A DNA stretch of 64,000 nt from an uncultured Eggerthella sp. (GTDB taxonomy: Bacteria; Actinomycetota; Coriobacteriia; Coriobacteriales; Eggerthellaceae): contig CALLDI010000009.1 of the NCBI GenBank assembly GCA_937998355.1, positions 124,001 to 188,000 on the forward strand. The letters run 5' to 3'. The translations under genes and the position numbers were made by a program. This document shows, in pieces, positions 1 through 8,176 of this stretch. Position 1 is the stretch's first letter, and every line of letters starts with the position of its first letter. The notes beneath the pieces were generated by a model. It did no database searches. It saw only the letters and a program-made list of their open reading frames with translations, and was not told the origin of the DNA.

Positions 1-617
1 CTACATTCGATTTTCCAGTGCTTTATAAAAAGGTGACGTTCGAGATCGAACAGCTCTTCGAAGGAGCCGCTGAACTGGAAGATATCGTCGTAGCAGCCGC
101 CAAGGAGCTCGAAGCTGAAGGAGTGCGTGCGATCGTGGGCGCCTGCGGATACTTCGCACACTTCCAAGAGCAGGTTGCTGCTGCGGTAGAGGTGCCGGTA
201 TTCCTCTCGAGCCTCTGCCAACTTCCGCTCATCAAGTTGGGATTGAAGCGCGATCAGAAGATCGCGGTGTTCGCAGCGAGCGCCGATAACATCGATGACG
301 GCATCTTGAATGGGGTCGGCGCAGATCTGGCCGATATCATCGTTCAAGATGTGGGCTCCATGGAAAGCTTCGCGCCTATCCGATGGGGAAGAGGCGGCCT
401 GGACAACGGGCAGCTCACGACCGACCTTGCCGAGCTCGCGCAGAAGCTCGTTGCCGCTCGGCCAGAGATCGGTGCGATCCTGCTCGAATGCAGTGATCTA
501 CCACCTTATGCGTACGCGATCCAATGCAGTACGGGGCTGCCGGTCTTCGACTTCATCACGCTCATCAACTGGGTCCATTCCAGCGTGGTGCAAACGCCAT
601 ATTACGGATATTTTTAG
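1..617 (+). CDS. Aspartate/glutamate racemase family protein (5' end outside window)
   Basis: The reading frame is open from base 3, so the start lies upstream of the window. A GTG at 18 is probably internal, because the frame before it continues coding. Two short cysteine motifs match the Asp/Glu racemase-like family: GACGYFAHF (Cys at bases 144-146) and LLECSDLPPYA (Cys at 489-491). These are the usual two-cysteine acid/base pair of cofactor-independent racemases. The ending TGLPVFDFITLINWVH is also typical of this family. Substrate is not decidable; members include amino-acid racemases, hydantoin racemases and uncharacterised relatives. The stop at 615-617 is followed closely by a tRNA promoter. 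Confidence 0.75.
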   Translation, partial: TFDFPVLYKKVTFEIEQLFEGAAELEDIVVAAAKELEAEGVRAIVGACGYFAHFQEQVAAAVEVPVFLSSLCQLPLIKLGLKRDQKIAVFAASADNIDDGILNGVGADLADIIVQDVGSMESFAPIRWGRGGLDNGQLTTDLAELAQKLVAARPEIGAILLECSDLPPYAYAIQCSTGLPVFDFITLINWVHSSVVQTPYYGYF

Positions 618-625
618 ACAAGGGC

Positions 626-653
626 TTGACGGCGGTCTTGATTCTAGTATACT
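626..653 (+). promoter_or_regulatory. Promoter of the tRNA-Val/tRNA-Gly transcript
   Basis: Sigma-70-type promoter with TTGACG at 626-631, a 16-base spacer and TATACT at 648-653. It lies 44 bases upstream of the tRNA-Val gene with no other gene between. Seen directly in sequence; activity is inferred. Confidence 0.7.
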
Positions 654-697
654 AATCAACCGCTGATGCGATATGCATTCAGCAGTTCTGTTTAAGT

Positions 698-772
698 GGG
701 CGATTAGCTCAGCGGGAGAGCATCACCTCGACACGGTGGGGGCCACTGGTTCGATCCCAGTATCGCCCACCA
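698..772 (+). tRNA. tRNA-Val (anticodon GAC), CCA encoded
   Basis: Full cloverleaf. The acceptor GGGCGAT (698-704) pairs with ATCGCCC (762-768). The anticodon stem TCACC/GGTGG encloses the 7-base loop TCGACAC (728-734), with anticodon GAC at 730-732. The T-stem is ACTGG/CCAGT, and CCA at 770-772 is encoded. Oddity: the base before the anticodon (position 33, base 729) is C, not the nearly universal U. The 17-base gap to the next tRNA holds no terminator, so Val and Gly are likely co-transcribed. Confidence 0.9.
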
Positions 773-789
773 TTTAAACAGGAACATAC

Positions 790-865
790 GCGGACGTGGC
801 TCAGTTGGTAGAGCATCACCTTGCCAAGGTGAGGGTCGCGGGTTCGAACCCCGTCGTCCGCTCCA
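790..865 (+). tRNA. tRNA-Gly (anticodon GCC), copy 1
   Basis: The acceptor stem GCGGACG pairs with CGTCCGC. The anticodon stem TCACC/GGTGA encloses loop TTGCCAA, giving anticodon GCC with U33 present. The T-loop is TTCGAAC, and CCA is encoded at 863-865. Identical in sequence to the copy at 950-1025. A terminator hairpin follows within 10 bases. Confidence 0.95.
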
Positions 866-874
866 GATCTTCGA

Positions 875-904
875 TGACCGGGGCAACCCGGTCATTTATT
901 TTAT
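875..904 (+). terminator. Intrinsic terminator after first tRNA-Gly
   Basis: An 8-base stem TGACCGGG/CCCGGTCA (875-882, 887-894) with GCAA loop, followed by a T-rich stretch. It closes the tRNA-Val/tRNA-Gly transcript. Confidence 0.75.
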
Positions 905-909
905 TCTTC

Positions 910-937
910 TTGCGCAATCGCTTCTCTTCGGTATAAT
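910..937 (+). promoter_or_regulatory. Promoter for second tRNA-Gly
   Basis: TTGCGC at 910-915, a 16-base spacer and a perfect TATAAT at 932-937. The tRNA starts at 950, so the 5' leader would be only a few bases or absent. Confidence 0.65.
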
Positions 938-949
938 GATTTCTTGCGC

Positions 950-1025
950 GCGGACGTGGCTCAGTTGGTAGAGCATCACCTTGCCAAGGTGAGGGTCGCG
1001 GGTTCGAACCCCGTCGTCCGCTCCA
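950..1025 (+). tRNA. tRNA-Gly (anticodon GCC), copy 2
   Basis: Base-for-base identical to the tRNA-Gly at 790-865 over 76 bases including CCA, but driven by its own promoter. This suggests a gene-dosage duplication of a heavily used glycine tRNA. Confidence 0.95.
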
Positions 1026-1036
1026 GAGAAACAAGG

Positions 1037-1067
1037 GCCGTCTTCATGCTCATATGGCGGCTTTTTT
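1037..1067 (+). terminator. Terminator-like hairpin between tRNA-Gly and tRNA-Cys
   Basis: The stem GCCGTC/GGCGGC (1037-1042, 1056-1061; one T-G pair) is followed by six Ts at 1062-1067. The tRNA-Cys begins only 2 bases later. I see no promoter between them, so either read-through is substantial or the hairpin is not an efficient terminator. Confidence 0.55.
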
Positions 1068-1069
1068 GT

Positions 1070-1143
1070 GGCGACGTGGCCAAGTGGTAAGGCAGAGGCC
1101 TGCAAAGCCTTTATCCCCGGTTCGAATCCGGGCGTCGCCTCCA
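1070..1143 (+). tRNA. tRNA-Cys (anticodon GCA)
   Basis: The acceptor GGCGACG pairs with CGTCGCC. The anticodon stem GAGGC/GCCTT encloses loop CTGCAAA (anticodon GCA). The T-stem is CCCGG/CCGGG with loop TTCGAAT, and CCA is encoded at 1141-1143. The D-arm is short, as is common for tRNA-Cys. Confidence 0.93.
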
Positions 1144-1151
1144 GATCGACC

Positions 1152-1176
1152 AAAGACCGCTTCGCGGTCTTTTTTT
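1152..1176 (+). terminator. Intrinsic terminator of the tRNA cluster
   Basis: Perfect stem AAGACCGC/GCGGTCTT with a 3-base loop, running into a T tract. It ends the tRNA-Cys transcript before terC. Confidence 0.85.
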
Positions 1177-1199
1177 AAAGGATGGCGTTGGCTTGAACC

Positions 1200-2024
1200 A
1201 TGATTGACCTTTCGATCTTCGCAACCCCTGAAGCCTGGATCAGCCTTGTCACACTTCTTTTCTTAGAGATCGTGCTCGGCGTGGACAATCTCGTCTTCAT
1301 CGCTATCACCACCGACCGTCTTCCCCCTGAAAAGCAGCATATCGGCCGCAAGATTGGTTTGCTCGGCGCGCTTCTGATGCGCATCCTCTTCTTGTGCTTC
1401 GCATCGTTTCTCGTGCACATGACCCAACCGCTCTTCACGATCCCCTTCATCGAGATCCATGGCGAACCGATGGGCTTTTCCATTCGCGACTTGGTCTTGC
1501 TCGTCGGCGGTATTTATCTCATCTACAAGGGTATCGTGGAACTCAGAGGCGTGCTCGACTTGACCGAAGAGAAAGAGGAGCACGAGCCCGATCACAAGCG
1601 CACGCGCATCACGCTTCCACAGGCGGTCATCACCATCATGGTAATGGACTTGGTCTTCTCCATCGATTCGGTCATCACCGCGGTGGGCCTTGCGCAGCAT
1701 CTCATCATCATGATCCTCGCGGTCATCATCGCGGTCGTCCTGATGATGATCTTCATCGATGCTATCTCGCGCTTCATCAACACCCACACCGAGATCAAGA
1801 TCCTCGCGCTCGTCTTCATCGTCACGATCGGTATCCTGCTCACGCTCGATGGCTTGGGCATCCACTCAGGCGTGGAGCTGCTCGATATGCACGTCGAGAA
1901 GCTCATGGTGTACTTCGCGATGGTGTTTTCGGTCATCATCCAGCTCATCCAGATGAAGTACAAGAAGAACTACCAAGCCTGGGTAGCCGAGAAGAACCGC
2001 GAAATGGACTCCTCGCAAGATTAG
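1200..2024 (+). CDS. TerC family integral membrane protein
   Basis: 274 residues, about seven or eight hydrophobic segments. TerC-family hallmarks are the acidic membrane motif EIVLGVDNLVFI near residues 23-34 and the internal repeat MDLVFSIDSVITA near 149-161. The family includes tellurite-resistance TerC and the Alx/YkoY-type exporters, several of which export manganese or supply metal to secreted enzymes. Substrate is inferred only. The central loop (about 121-140) is highly charged. Start is ATG 1200, with AGGATGG upstream at a long spacing. It converges with the lipid kinase gene, overlapping it by 4 bases at the stops. I see no yybP-ykoY riboswitch upstream. Confidence 0.88.
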   Translation: MIDLSIFATPEAWISLVTLLFLEIVLGVDNLVFIAITTDRLPPEKQHIGRKIGLLGALLMRILFLCFASFLVHMTQPLFTIPFIEIHGEPMGFSIRDLVLLVGGIYLIYKGIVELRGVLDLTEEKEEHEPDHKRTRITLPQAVITIMVMDLVFSIDSVITAVGLAQHLIIMILAVIIAVVLMMIFIDAISRFINTHTEIKILALVFIVTIGILLTLDGLGIHSGVELLDMHVEKLMVYFAMVFSVIIQLIQMKYKKNYQAWVAEKNREMDSSQD

Positions 2025-2938
2025 TTCTCGAGATCCTTGAAGTACTTGATGCACTCTTCGGACACGATGTAGCGCGATGCTTTCGGCAAGCAACGAACGG
2101 TGAAGGGTGTATGCATGCGCGTCGGTTCACCATCGTACTCCATGTACATTTCAGGTACGGCTTCGATGGTCACTTCGCGCCCACGATACACTTCTAGATT
2201 ACCCAACTTGTTAGCAAGATTGCCGCTGTGGTCGACCGCCTTCGCCAGAAGCGTTGGCAGCAGTTCGATCGCCGTGTTCGTCTTGATGATGACGATATCG
2301 AGCAAGCCGTCTTGCGGAAGGTTCATATCAGAGACCATCAGGTCGAACTGAATGCGCGAGAAGTTCGTGAACACCACGCCGATACCAGCACTTTCGATGC
2401 GCTTGCCATCGATGGTGAGCGTGAACTCAGAATGAGGCGGAATAGGGTTTGTGAACGCCGCGTGGAAGTAAGCGATCGGACCGAGCACCTGCTTGTGGTG
2501 CGAAGCGAGTCGCATGATGATCTCGTCATAACCGCACCCTGCCATGATCGTGAATCCGACCGACCCTTGTGCGGTCTCGATCTCTCCCAAGTCGAAGTAC
2601 ATCGTCTGGCCCTGATCGGCGACCTTGCAGAGCGCATGCGGCTCGTTAGGAGAGGAAAGATTCATCGCGAGCAAGTTCGCGGTACCAGAAGGGAAGGGCA
2701 GGATAGGGATATCGGAATAGCGAAGCGCATAGGCGACCGCAGCGATGGTGCCATCACCGCCGCTCGCGACCACGAAATCGTATTCACGCGCATCTTCGAG
2801 CAAGCGTTCGAACGGCGTGATGCCGTTGAACGTACGCAGCGTGATGGTGTCGCCGTCTTCAGCGTAAGAACGAATGAAATCGTAGATAGCACCGGCCCCA
2901 TGGCCCGATCCGATGTTATGGATGACGAGAACTTTCAC
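2021..2938 (-). CDS. Diacylglycerol kinase / sphingosine kinase-like lipid kinase
   Basis: About 305 residues from a GTG at 2938 that has AAAGGGG upstream; a longer frame to 2974 lacks an SD. The catalytic-domain signature is clear: nucleotide loop HNIGSG near the N-terminus, GGDGT at about residues 60-64, and PFPSGTANLLA downstream. The family (DagK/YegS/BmrU-like) phosphorylates diacylglycerol or related lipids at the cytoplasmic membrane face, recycling lipid for phospholipid synthesis. The C-terminal beta-sandwich half (about 140-305) is full length. The exact lipid substrate cannot be read from sequence. It is divergent from rnd. Confidence 0.87.
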   Translation of the reverse strand: MKVLVIHNIGSGHGAGAIYDFIRSYAEDGDTITLRTFNGITPFERLLEDAREYDFVVASGGDGTIAAVAYALRYSDIPILPFPSGTANLLAMNLSSPNEPHALCKVADQGQTMYFDLGEIETAQGSVGFTIMAGCGYDEIIMRLASHHKQVLGPIAYFHAAFTNPIPPHSEFTLTIDGKRIESAGIGVVFTNFSRIQFDLMVSDMNLPQDGLLDIVIIKTNTAIELLPTLLAKAVDHSGNLANKLGNLEVYRGREVTIEAVPEMYMEYDGEPTRMHTPFTVRCLPKASRYIVSEECIKYFKDLEN

Positions 2939-3012
2939 CGATGCCCCTTTATGCGCCTTCGTAAACGTCTGCAATGCATTATAGTAGTTCGGTGGTTTAA
3001 CGAGAACTGGTA

Positions 3013-4176
3013 ATGCGAACGATGTTAAAGAAACTACTCATAGATACCGATGAAGCGCTGCAAGAATTCGCCGAAGCCTGTATGAAGAGCTCTTACATGG
3101 CCATCGATACCGAATTCCTCCGCGAGAAGACCTACTATCCTAAGACCTGTCTCGTTCAGATCGGGATCGAGGGCACCATCGCCATCATCGATCCATTCCC
3201 CCTGAGTGACCTCAAAGCGCTGGCGCGTCCGCTCACCGATCCTGGCATCCTGAAGATCTTCCACGCCTGCACGCAAGACATGGAGATCGTGCTGCGCGAA
3301 ACGGGCGTGCTGCCTGCTCCCGTCTTCGATACGCAGATCGCAGCGACCCTGCTCGGCAAGAACCAGCAGGCCTCTTATGCGTTGCTGGTATCGCAGTACT
3401 GCGATGTCGAGCTTGCGAAGAAGGATTCCTTCACGGATTGGTCGCGCAGGCCACTATCGCCTTCACAGGTGCAGTATGCTGCCGACGATGTACTCTACCT
3501 CCCACGCATTCACGAGAAGATGGTCGAAGCGCTCGAAGAGAAGGGGCGACTCGAATGGCTCACCGACGCCTTCGAAGAGCTGAGTCACCCCGATAAGTAC
3601 CTCGTCGATCCCTATGAACGTTACAAGAAGCTCAAACGCGTCAATCAGCTCAAACCGCGCCAGATGGCAGCTGCCCGTGAATTCGCTGCCTGGCGTGAAC
3701 TCAAGGCGCAATCACGCAATATCCCGCGCAAGTGGGTCGTTTCCGACGAACAGATAGTGGAAGCCTGTCGCCGTGAAGCGTGCACGCTCGATGAATTGTT
3801 CATGGTGCGTGGGTTACGCGACACGCTGCGCACGAGCGACGCGCGCGAGATCGTCGCCTGCATCAAGAAGGGCCTCAACTGTCCCAAGAATGAACTTCCC
3901 TCACTCAAGAACAAGGCGCGCAGCGAAGCGAACGTGGATGCCATCGTGGACGTGATGAGCGGCATCGCGCGCAAATGCGCAAAAGAGAACGACATCGCTC
4001 CTCAAACGCTCGCATCCCACGCCGAGCTCACGAAACTCGCGCGCGGACACTACGATGAATGCGAACTGCTGAAAGGGTGGCGCAAACACCTGCTCGGCAA
4101 CGAACTCCTCGACCTGCTCGCTGGCAAGGTCTCGTTACGAATAGCTGACGGAAATTTGGAGATTGAGCGCTCTTAG
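3013..4176 (+). CDS. rnd: Ribonuclease D
   Basis: 387 residues, normal for RNase D. A DEDD-type 3'-5' exonuclease domain occupies about 1-190: DTE near 32-34 (Exo I), HACTQDMEIV (Exo II) and YAADDVLYL near 155-163 (Exo III). An HRDC helical domain follows at about 205-290 (QMAAAREFAAWRE, then DEQIVEAC). It trims the 3' ends of tRNA and other small RNAs. Starts are ATG 3013 or ATG 3022; neither has a strong SD. RNase D is patchily present in Gram-positives, so its presence adds to an already rich RNase set in this window (J, Y, PNPase, YbeY). Confidence 0.92.
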   Translation: MRTMLKKLLIDTDEALQEFAEACMKSSYMAIDTEFLREKTYYPKTCLVQIGIEGTIAIIDPFPLSDLKALARPLTDPGILKIFHACTQDMEIVLRETGVLPAPVFDTQIAATLLGKNQQASYALLVSQYCDVELAKKDSFTDWSRRPLSPSQVQYAADDVLYLPRIHEKMVEALEEKGRLEWLTDAFEELSHPDKYLVDPYERYKKLKRVNQLKPRQMAAAREFAAWRELKAQSRNIPRKWVVSDEQIVEACRREACTLDELFMVRGLRDTLRTSDAREIVACIKKGLNCPKNELPSLKNKARSEANVDAIVDVMSGIARKCAKENDIAPQTLASHAELTKLARGHYDECELLKGWRKHLLGNELLDLLAGKVSLRIADGNLEIERS

Positions 4177-4279
4177 ACGCGCCCGCACCATTTCACGTTA
4201 AAGTAGGACATCATCTGATGTTCTCATCCTCGAGACGATCCGGTTCGGATCATCTCATCGACACAGGAGGAAAGACACC

Positions 4280-4936
4280 ATGTCGTACTTATTGCTCATC
4301 TTGGTAACGCTCGCGATCGGCTTCGGCGCGCAAGCTTACGTCCATCGTCAGCTGAACAAGTATTCTCATGTGCCGAATTCGAGCAACCTCACCGGACGCG
4401 ATGTCGCGGTCGGCATGCTCCAGTACTACGGCATCCAGGGCGTTGAGGTGCGCATGGGCCGCGAAGGCGAGGATTTCTTCAACCCGAAGGACAACTCCAT
4501 CACACTCGGTCCCGATTCCTATAACGGCCGCTCCATCACCGCCACCGCCACGGCATGTCATGAAGTCGGTCACGCCTGCCAGTTCGCCCAGGACTACAAG
4601 CCCATGAAAGTGCGCTCCGCGCTCGTACCTGCGGTCAATCTCGCCTCGAACGCATGGATCTTCATCTTGCTCGCAGGCATTATCTTGAACGTGGTCGGTT
4701 TGGTCGACCTCGCCATCATCCTGTACGCGGTCGCTGTGCTCTTTCAGATCGTCACGCTTCCCGTCGAGTTCGATGCCAGCAAGCGTGCCATGGCCTACAT
4801 GAACTCCACCGGCATCCCTGGCGGGGAACAGGCAGGTGCCTGGAGCGTTCTGCGCGCGTGCGCTTTCACCTACGTCGCAGCCGCGCTCGTTTCCGTTCTG
4901 CAGCTGCTCTATCTGCTCTCCGTACGCGATAACTAG
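4280..4936 (+). CDS. Membrane zinc metallopeptidase (YugP-like)
   Basis: 218 residues. A transmembrane helix at about 1-17 and further hydrophobic segments at about 125-160 and near the C-terminus flank a zinc site, HEVGH at 94-98. The probable third ligand is the Glu in PVEFDAS. This matches the neutral zinc metallopeptidase family PF04298 (B. subtilis YugP), whose substrates are unknown. The start ATG 4280 has a strong AGGAGG. It lies 8 bases upstream of xseA, so translation is probably coupled, but I see no functional link. Confidence 0.87.
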   Translation: MSYLLLILVTLAIGFGAQAYVHRQLNKYSHVPNSSNLTGRDVAVGMLQYYGIQGVEVRMGREGEDFFNPKDNSITLGPDSYNGRSITATATACHEVGHACQFAQDYKPMKVRSALVPAVNLASNAWIFILLAGIILNVVGLVDLAIILYAVAVLFQIVTLPVEFDASKRAMAYMNSTGIPGGEQAGAWSVLRACAFTYVAAALVSVLQLLYLLSVRDN

Positions 4937-4944
4937 GTCCTTCC

Positions 4945-6393
4945 ATGGCGGACCTCGAACCCAGCGTCAAACCGAAAGAGCGTCGTGCGCTCAGCGTTTC
5001 CGCAGCGCTCAACATCGCTAAGTCCATCATTTCCGAGCACACGTTCCACATCGTCGGCGAAGTGAGCGAGCTTAACCAGAAACCGGGCTACAAGGCGGTC
5101 TATTTCACCATCAAGGACGAGAGCGCTACGCTTCCTTGCCTCATGTGGATGAATCGTTACAAGAGCGCGGGCGTGCCGCTTCGCCTTGGGGCTCGGGTCG
5201 AAGTGGTGGGGAAGTTCACCATCTTCGCACCGAAAGGCCGCATGAACTTCGACGTCTCTTCGCTCAAGCTCGCCGGTGAAGGCGATCTGCGCGCTCAGGT
5301 GGCTCAACGTGCGCTCATGCTGCGAAACGAAGGATTGATGGACCCCGAACGCAAGCGCCCGCTCGTTTCGCTTCCGACCAAGATCGGCCTGGTCACCTCG
5401 CCTCGTGGTGCAGCGGTTCACGATGTGCTGCGCACCCTCAGACGTCGCTATCCGCTCGCGACCGTGCTGCTCGCTGGCGTTCCCGTCGAAGGCAAGCAAG
5501 CTGCCCAAGATCTCATTCTCGGCTTGCGTACCGTCATCGAAGCGGGTGCCGAAGAAGTGCTGCTCGTTCGCGGAGGAGGCTCGTTCGAAGACCTGATGCC
5601 CTTCAACGATGAGGCGCTCGCACGGTTCATCGCGCAGAGTCCTGTTCCCATCATCACCGGCATCGGCCACGAGCCGGATACCTCCATCGCCGACATGGTG
5701 GCCGACTTGCGCGCTTCTACGCCAACGGCAGCTGCCGAGGCGGTCAGCCCCAGCAAGGAAGAGCTCTTCGATCAGCTCGATTCGCTCGCGAGCCGCATGA
5801 CCTCGGTCTTCCTGCATCGCATCGAACGATCGATCAACTACGTAGCTGCCTACGAATCCCGTCCGGTCTTCCGCGATCCGAACTATCTCTACGCTAACGA
5901 CCTGCAACTGGTCGATCTTTACCAGACGCGCATCGAGCAGAGCATGCAGCGTTTCGGTACAACGGACGATGCAGCGCTCGAACAGCTGCGCCTGCGTTTC
6001 GGAGTCGCGCTCCCACGCGCCCTTCAGGATCGCGCGCACGCATGCGATGATCTCACGCGAAAGCTCTCAGGCGCGCTCGATGCACTGCTCGCACGAGACC
6101 AGCACGACCTTTCGCTCAAGACGCTCGCGTTGGACAAGATCGGCAAGACGCTCATCGATCCCTATCGTTCCGCTGCTGCGCTCGTCACCGCGCGCCTGAA
6201 CGATCTTTCACCGCTCACCGCGCTCGAACGCGGGTGGTCCATCACGAAGGACGAGACGGGTGCGCTCGTCAGATCGGTCGAACAGGTGAAGCCCAACGAT
6301 CCACTGTCCATCCAGGTCGAAGATGGCACGATCGATTGCACGGTGACCGACACGCAAGAACGACCGCCCTTTCAACGCGCCGATCAGCCTTGA
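4945..6393 (+). CDS. xseA: Exodeoxyribonuclease VII large subunit
   Basis: 482 residues. The N-terminal OB-fold region (about 15-110) contains HIVGEVSELN and YFTIKDE. A catalytic core follows (KIGLVTSPRGAAVHD, then RGGGSFEDLMPFNDE and PVITGIGHEPDTSIAD), and then a coiled-coil-rich C-terminus. With XseB it degrades single-stranded DNA in both directions to oligonucleotides, acting in mismatch repair and damage tolerance. The gene order xseA-xseB is canonical. ATG 4945 sits 8 bases after the protease stop with little SD, suggesting translational coupling. Confidence 0.96.
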   Translation: MADLEPSVKPKERRALSVSAALNIAKSIISEHTFHIVGEVSELNQKPGYKAVYFTIKDESATLPCLMWMNRYKSAGVPLRLGARVEVVGKFTIFAPKGRMNFDVSSLKLAGEGDLRAQVAQRALMLRNEGLMDPERKRPLVSLPTKIGLVTSPRGAAVHDVLRTLRRRYPLATVLLAGVPVEGKQAAQDLILGLRTVIEAGAEEVLLVRGGGSFEDLMPFNDEALARFIAQSPVPIITGIGHEPDTSIADMVADLRASTPTAAAEAVSPSKEELFDQLDSLASRMTSVFLHRIERSINYVAAYESRPVFRDPNYLYANDLQLVDLYQTRIEQSMQRFGTTDDAALEQLRLRFGVALPRALQDRAHACDDLTRKLSGALDALLARDQHDLSLKTLALDKIGKTLIDPYRSAAALVTARLNDLSPLTALERGWSITKDETGALVRSVEQVKPNDPLSIQVEDGTIDCTVTDTQERPPFQRADQP

Positions 6394-6440
6394 TCGAACG
6401 CAAGTACCATCCCTAACGAACCGAACCCGAAGGAGTAGAT

Positions 6441-6689
6441 ATGGCGACCGAACAGATCAACCTGACCTTCCGCGAAGCGATGACCGAATTGAACGGCATC
6501 GTCGAAGCGCTCGAGAGCAACACGCTCGAACTCGAAGAGAGCCTGAAGAAATACGAACGCGGCGTTGCACTGTTGCGCTATCTCAAGACGAGCCTCGCTG
6601 ATGCGCAACAGAAGGTCGAGGTGTTGATGGGCGAGCTCGACACGTCCGTCGACGACGACCAGACCGACAGCGAACTTTCGAAGGCGTGA
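6441..6689 (+). CDS. xseB: Exodeoxyribonuclease VII small subunit
   Basis: 82 residues, usual length. The family signature is an N-terminal region with FREAMTELNGIVEALES and LELEESLKKYERGVALLR, forming the helical hairpin that binds the XseA coiled coil. Start ATG 6441 has AAGGAG 8 bases upstream. It follows xseA by 47 bases in the same operon. Confidence 0.95.
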   Translation: MATEQINLTFREAMTELNGIVEALESNTLELEESLKKYERGVALLRYLKTSLADAQQKVEVLMGELDTSVDDDQTDSELSKA

Positions 6690-6829
6690 TCTCGCCTCTC
6701 CACACGCTCGAGCGATGAGTTCCATTTCTCTCATGCGCGAACCCGCCCGCCGAATAAGGCAATAGCCCGCGAAGAGCGCATCTGCGCAGGAACGTATAAT
6801 CTTCTCTAACAACTTTGGAAGGAGTTTCG

Positions 6830-8071
6830 TTGAAAATCCTCGTCATCAATGCAGGCTCTTCATCGCTCAAGTATCAGCTGGTCGACATCGACACCAACAA
6901 AGTCCTCGCGCGCGGTCTGTGCGAACGCGTCGGTTCGCAGGATGCGGTGCGCAAGCACGTCGTCGACGATAACGAGGTCTTGATCGAAGAACCGCTCGCA
7001 GACCACACAGAGGCTCTTCAGCTCGTCATCGACTCTTTGCTCGCAGGCGAAGAACCGGTCCTCGAAAGCCTTGACGAGATCAGCGCTATCGGCCACCGCG
7101 TGGTCCATGGCGGCGAATACTTCAAACGCTCCGCGATGGTCGACGACGATGTCATCGCCAAGATCGATGAACTGGCAGAACTCGCTCCGCTCCACAACAA
7201 AGCAGCGCTCGCGGGCATCCACGCATGCCAAAGGCTCATGCCCGAAACTCCCATGGTCGCCGTGTTCGACACCGCATTCTTCCAGACCATGCCCCCCAAA
7301 GCCTACATGTATCCCATTCCTTTCGAATATTACGAGAAGTACGGCATCCGCAAGTACGGCTTCCATGGCACCAGCCATCGTTATCTTTCGGAACGCGCAG
7401 CCGATATTCTCGGTGAAGACCTGCGCGATCTACGCATCATCACCTGCCACCTGGGCAACGGTTGCTCCATCGCCGCCATCGACCATGGTGTCCCTATCGA
7501 CACTTCGATGGGTTTCACGCCACTCGATGGTCTCATGATGGGTACGCGCTCGGGTGCGATCGACCCCGCCATCGTCACATTCCTCATGGATCACGAGGAC
7601 CTCAGCGCCGAAGAGATGAACGATATCTTGAACAAGGAATCGGGTCTCAAAGGAGTATCGGGCATCAGCAACGACCTGCGCATGGTCCGCGATGCTTCGA
7701 ACGCGGGCGATGAACGTGCGATCCTCGCATACGAGATGTACTCTTCCATCTGCAAGAAGTACATCGGTCAATATCTCGCGCTCATGTCAGGCGCGGATGC
7801 CATCGTTCTTTCTGCGGGCGTAGGCGAGAATTGTCAGAAGATGCGCCGTATGATCTTCTCTGGTTGGCAGCCACTGGGTATCGTGCTCGATCAGGAGAAG
7901 AACAAGCAGCGTGGTTTCGAGCGCATCATCTCGACCGATAACTCTGGCGTTGCGATCATCGTCATTCCTACCGACGAAGAATACATGATCGCACGTGATA
8001 CGTACGAGATCGTGCATGAAGCGTCGCAGATCATCCCCGTATCCGCTGTTCGTAACGAATTCGAGCAGTAG
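6830..8071 (+). CDS. ackA: Acetate kinase
   Basis: 413 residues from a TTG at 6830. The SD GGAAGGAG (6816-6823) precedes this TTG, and the conserved N-terminus KILVINAGSSSLKY begins there, so an upstream in-frame TTG at 6815 is rejected. Family motifs present are GHRVVHGGEYF, GFHGTSHRYLS and the C-terminal RDTYEI. It converts acetyl phosphate plus ADP to acetate plus ATP, the main substrate-level phosphorylation step of many fermenters. No pta is adjacent. A TATAAT at 6795-6800 is a possible -10, but the -35 is poor. Confidence 0.96.
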   Translation: MKILVINAGSSSLKYQLVDIDTNKVLARGLCERVGSQDAVRKHVVDDNEVLIEEPLADHTEALQLVIDSLLAGEEPVLESLDEISAIGHRVVHGGEYFKRSAMVDDDVIAKIDELAELAPLHNKAALAGIHACQRLMPETPMVAVFDTAFFQTMPPKAYMYPIPFEYYEKYGIRKYGFHGTSHRYLSERAADILGEDLRDLRIITCHLGNGCSIAAIDHGVPIDTSMGFTPLDGLMMGTRSGAIDPAIVTFLMDHEDLSAEEMNDILNKESGLKGVSGISNDLRMVRDASNAGDERAILAYEMYSSICKKYIGQYLALMSGADAIVLSAGVGENCQKMRRMIFSGWQPLGIVLDQEKNKQRGFERIISTDNSGVAIIVIPTDEEYMIARDTYEIVHEASQIIPVSAVRNEFEQ

Positions 8072-8176
8072 GCCTCACGTATCATTCATCACCAGCCGCT
8101 CGATTCGCTGGTGCGGTCATACCGAGCTCCGATCGGTTCCATGTGCCGACAACGGGGCAGAAAAGGAGATCATTCC

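Noticed and set aside
704..1153. Several overlapping minus-strand frames across the tRNA cluster
   Set aside because: They are antisense readings of tRNA genes; the repeats in them are the duplicated tRNA-Gly.
1144..1199. yybP-ykoY manganese riboswitch upstream of terC
   Set aside because: Only 56 bases separate the tRNA-Cys and terC, filled mostly by a terminator; too short for the riboswitch.
4933..6039. 368-codon minus-strand open frame opposite xseA
   Set aside because: Shadow of xseA; low-complexity Arg/Glu/His composition.
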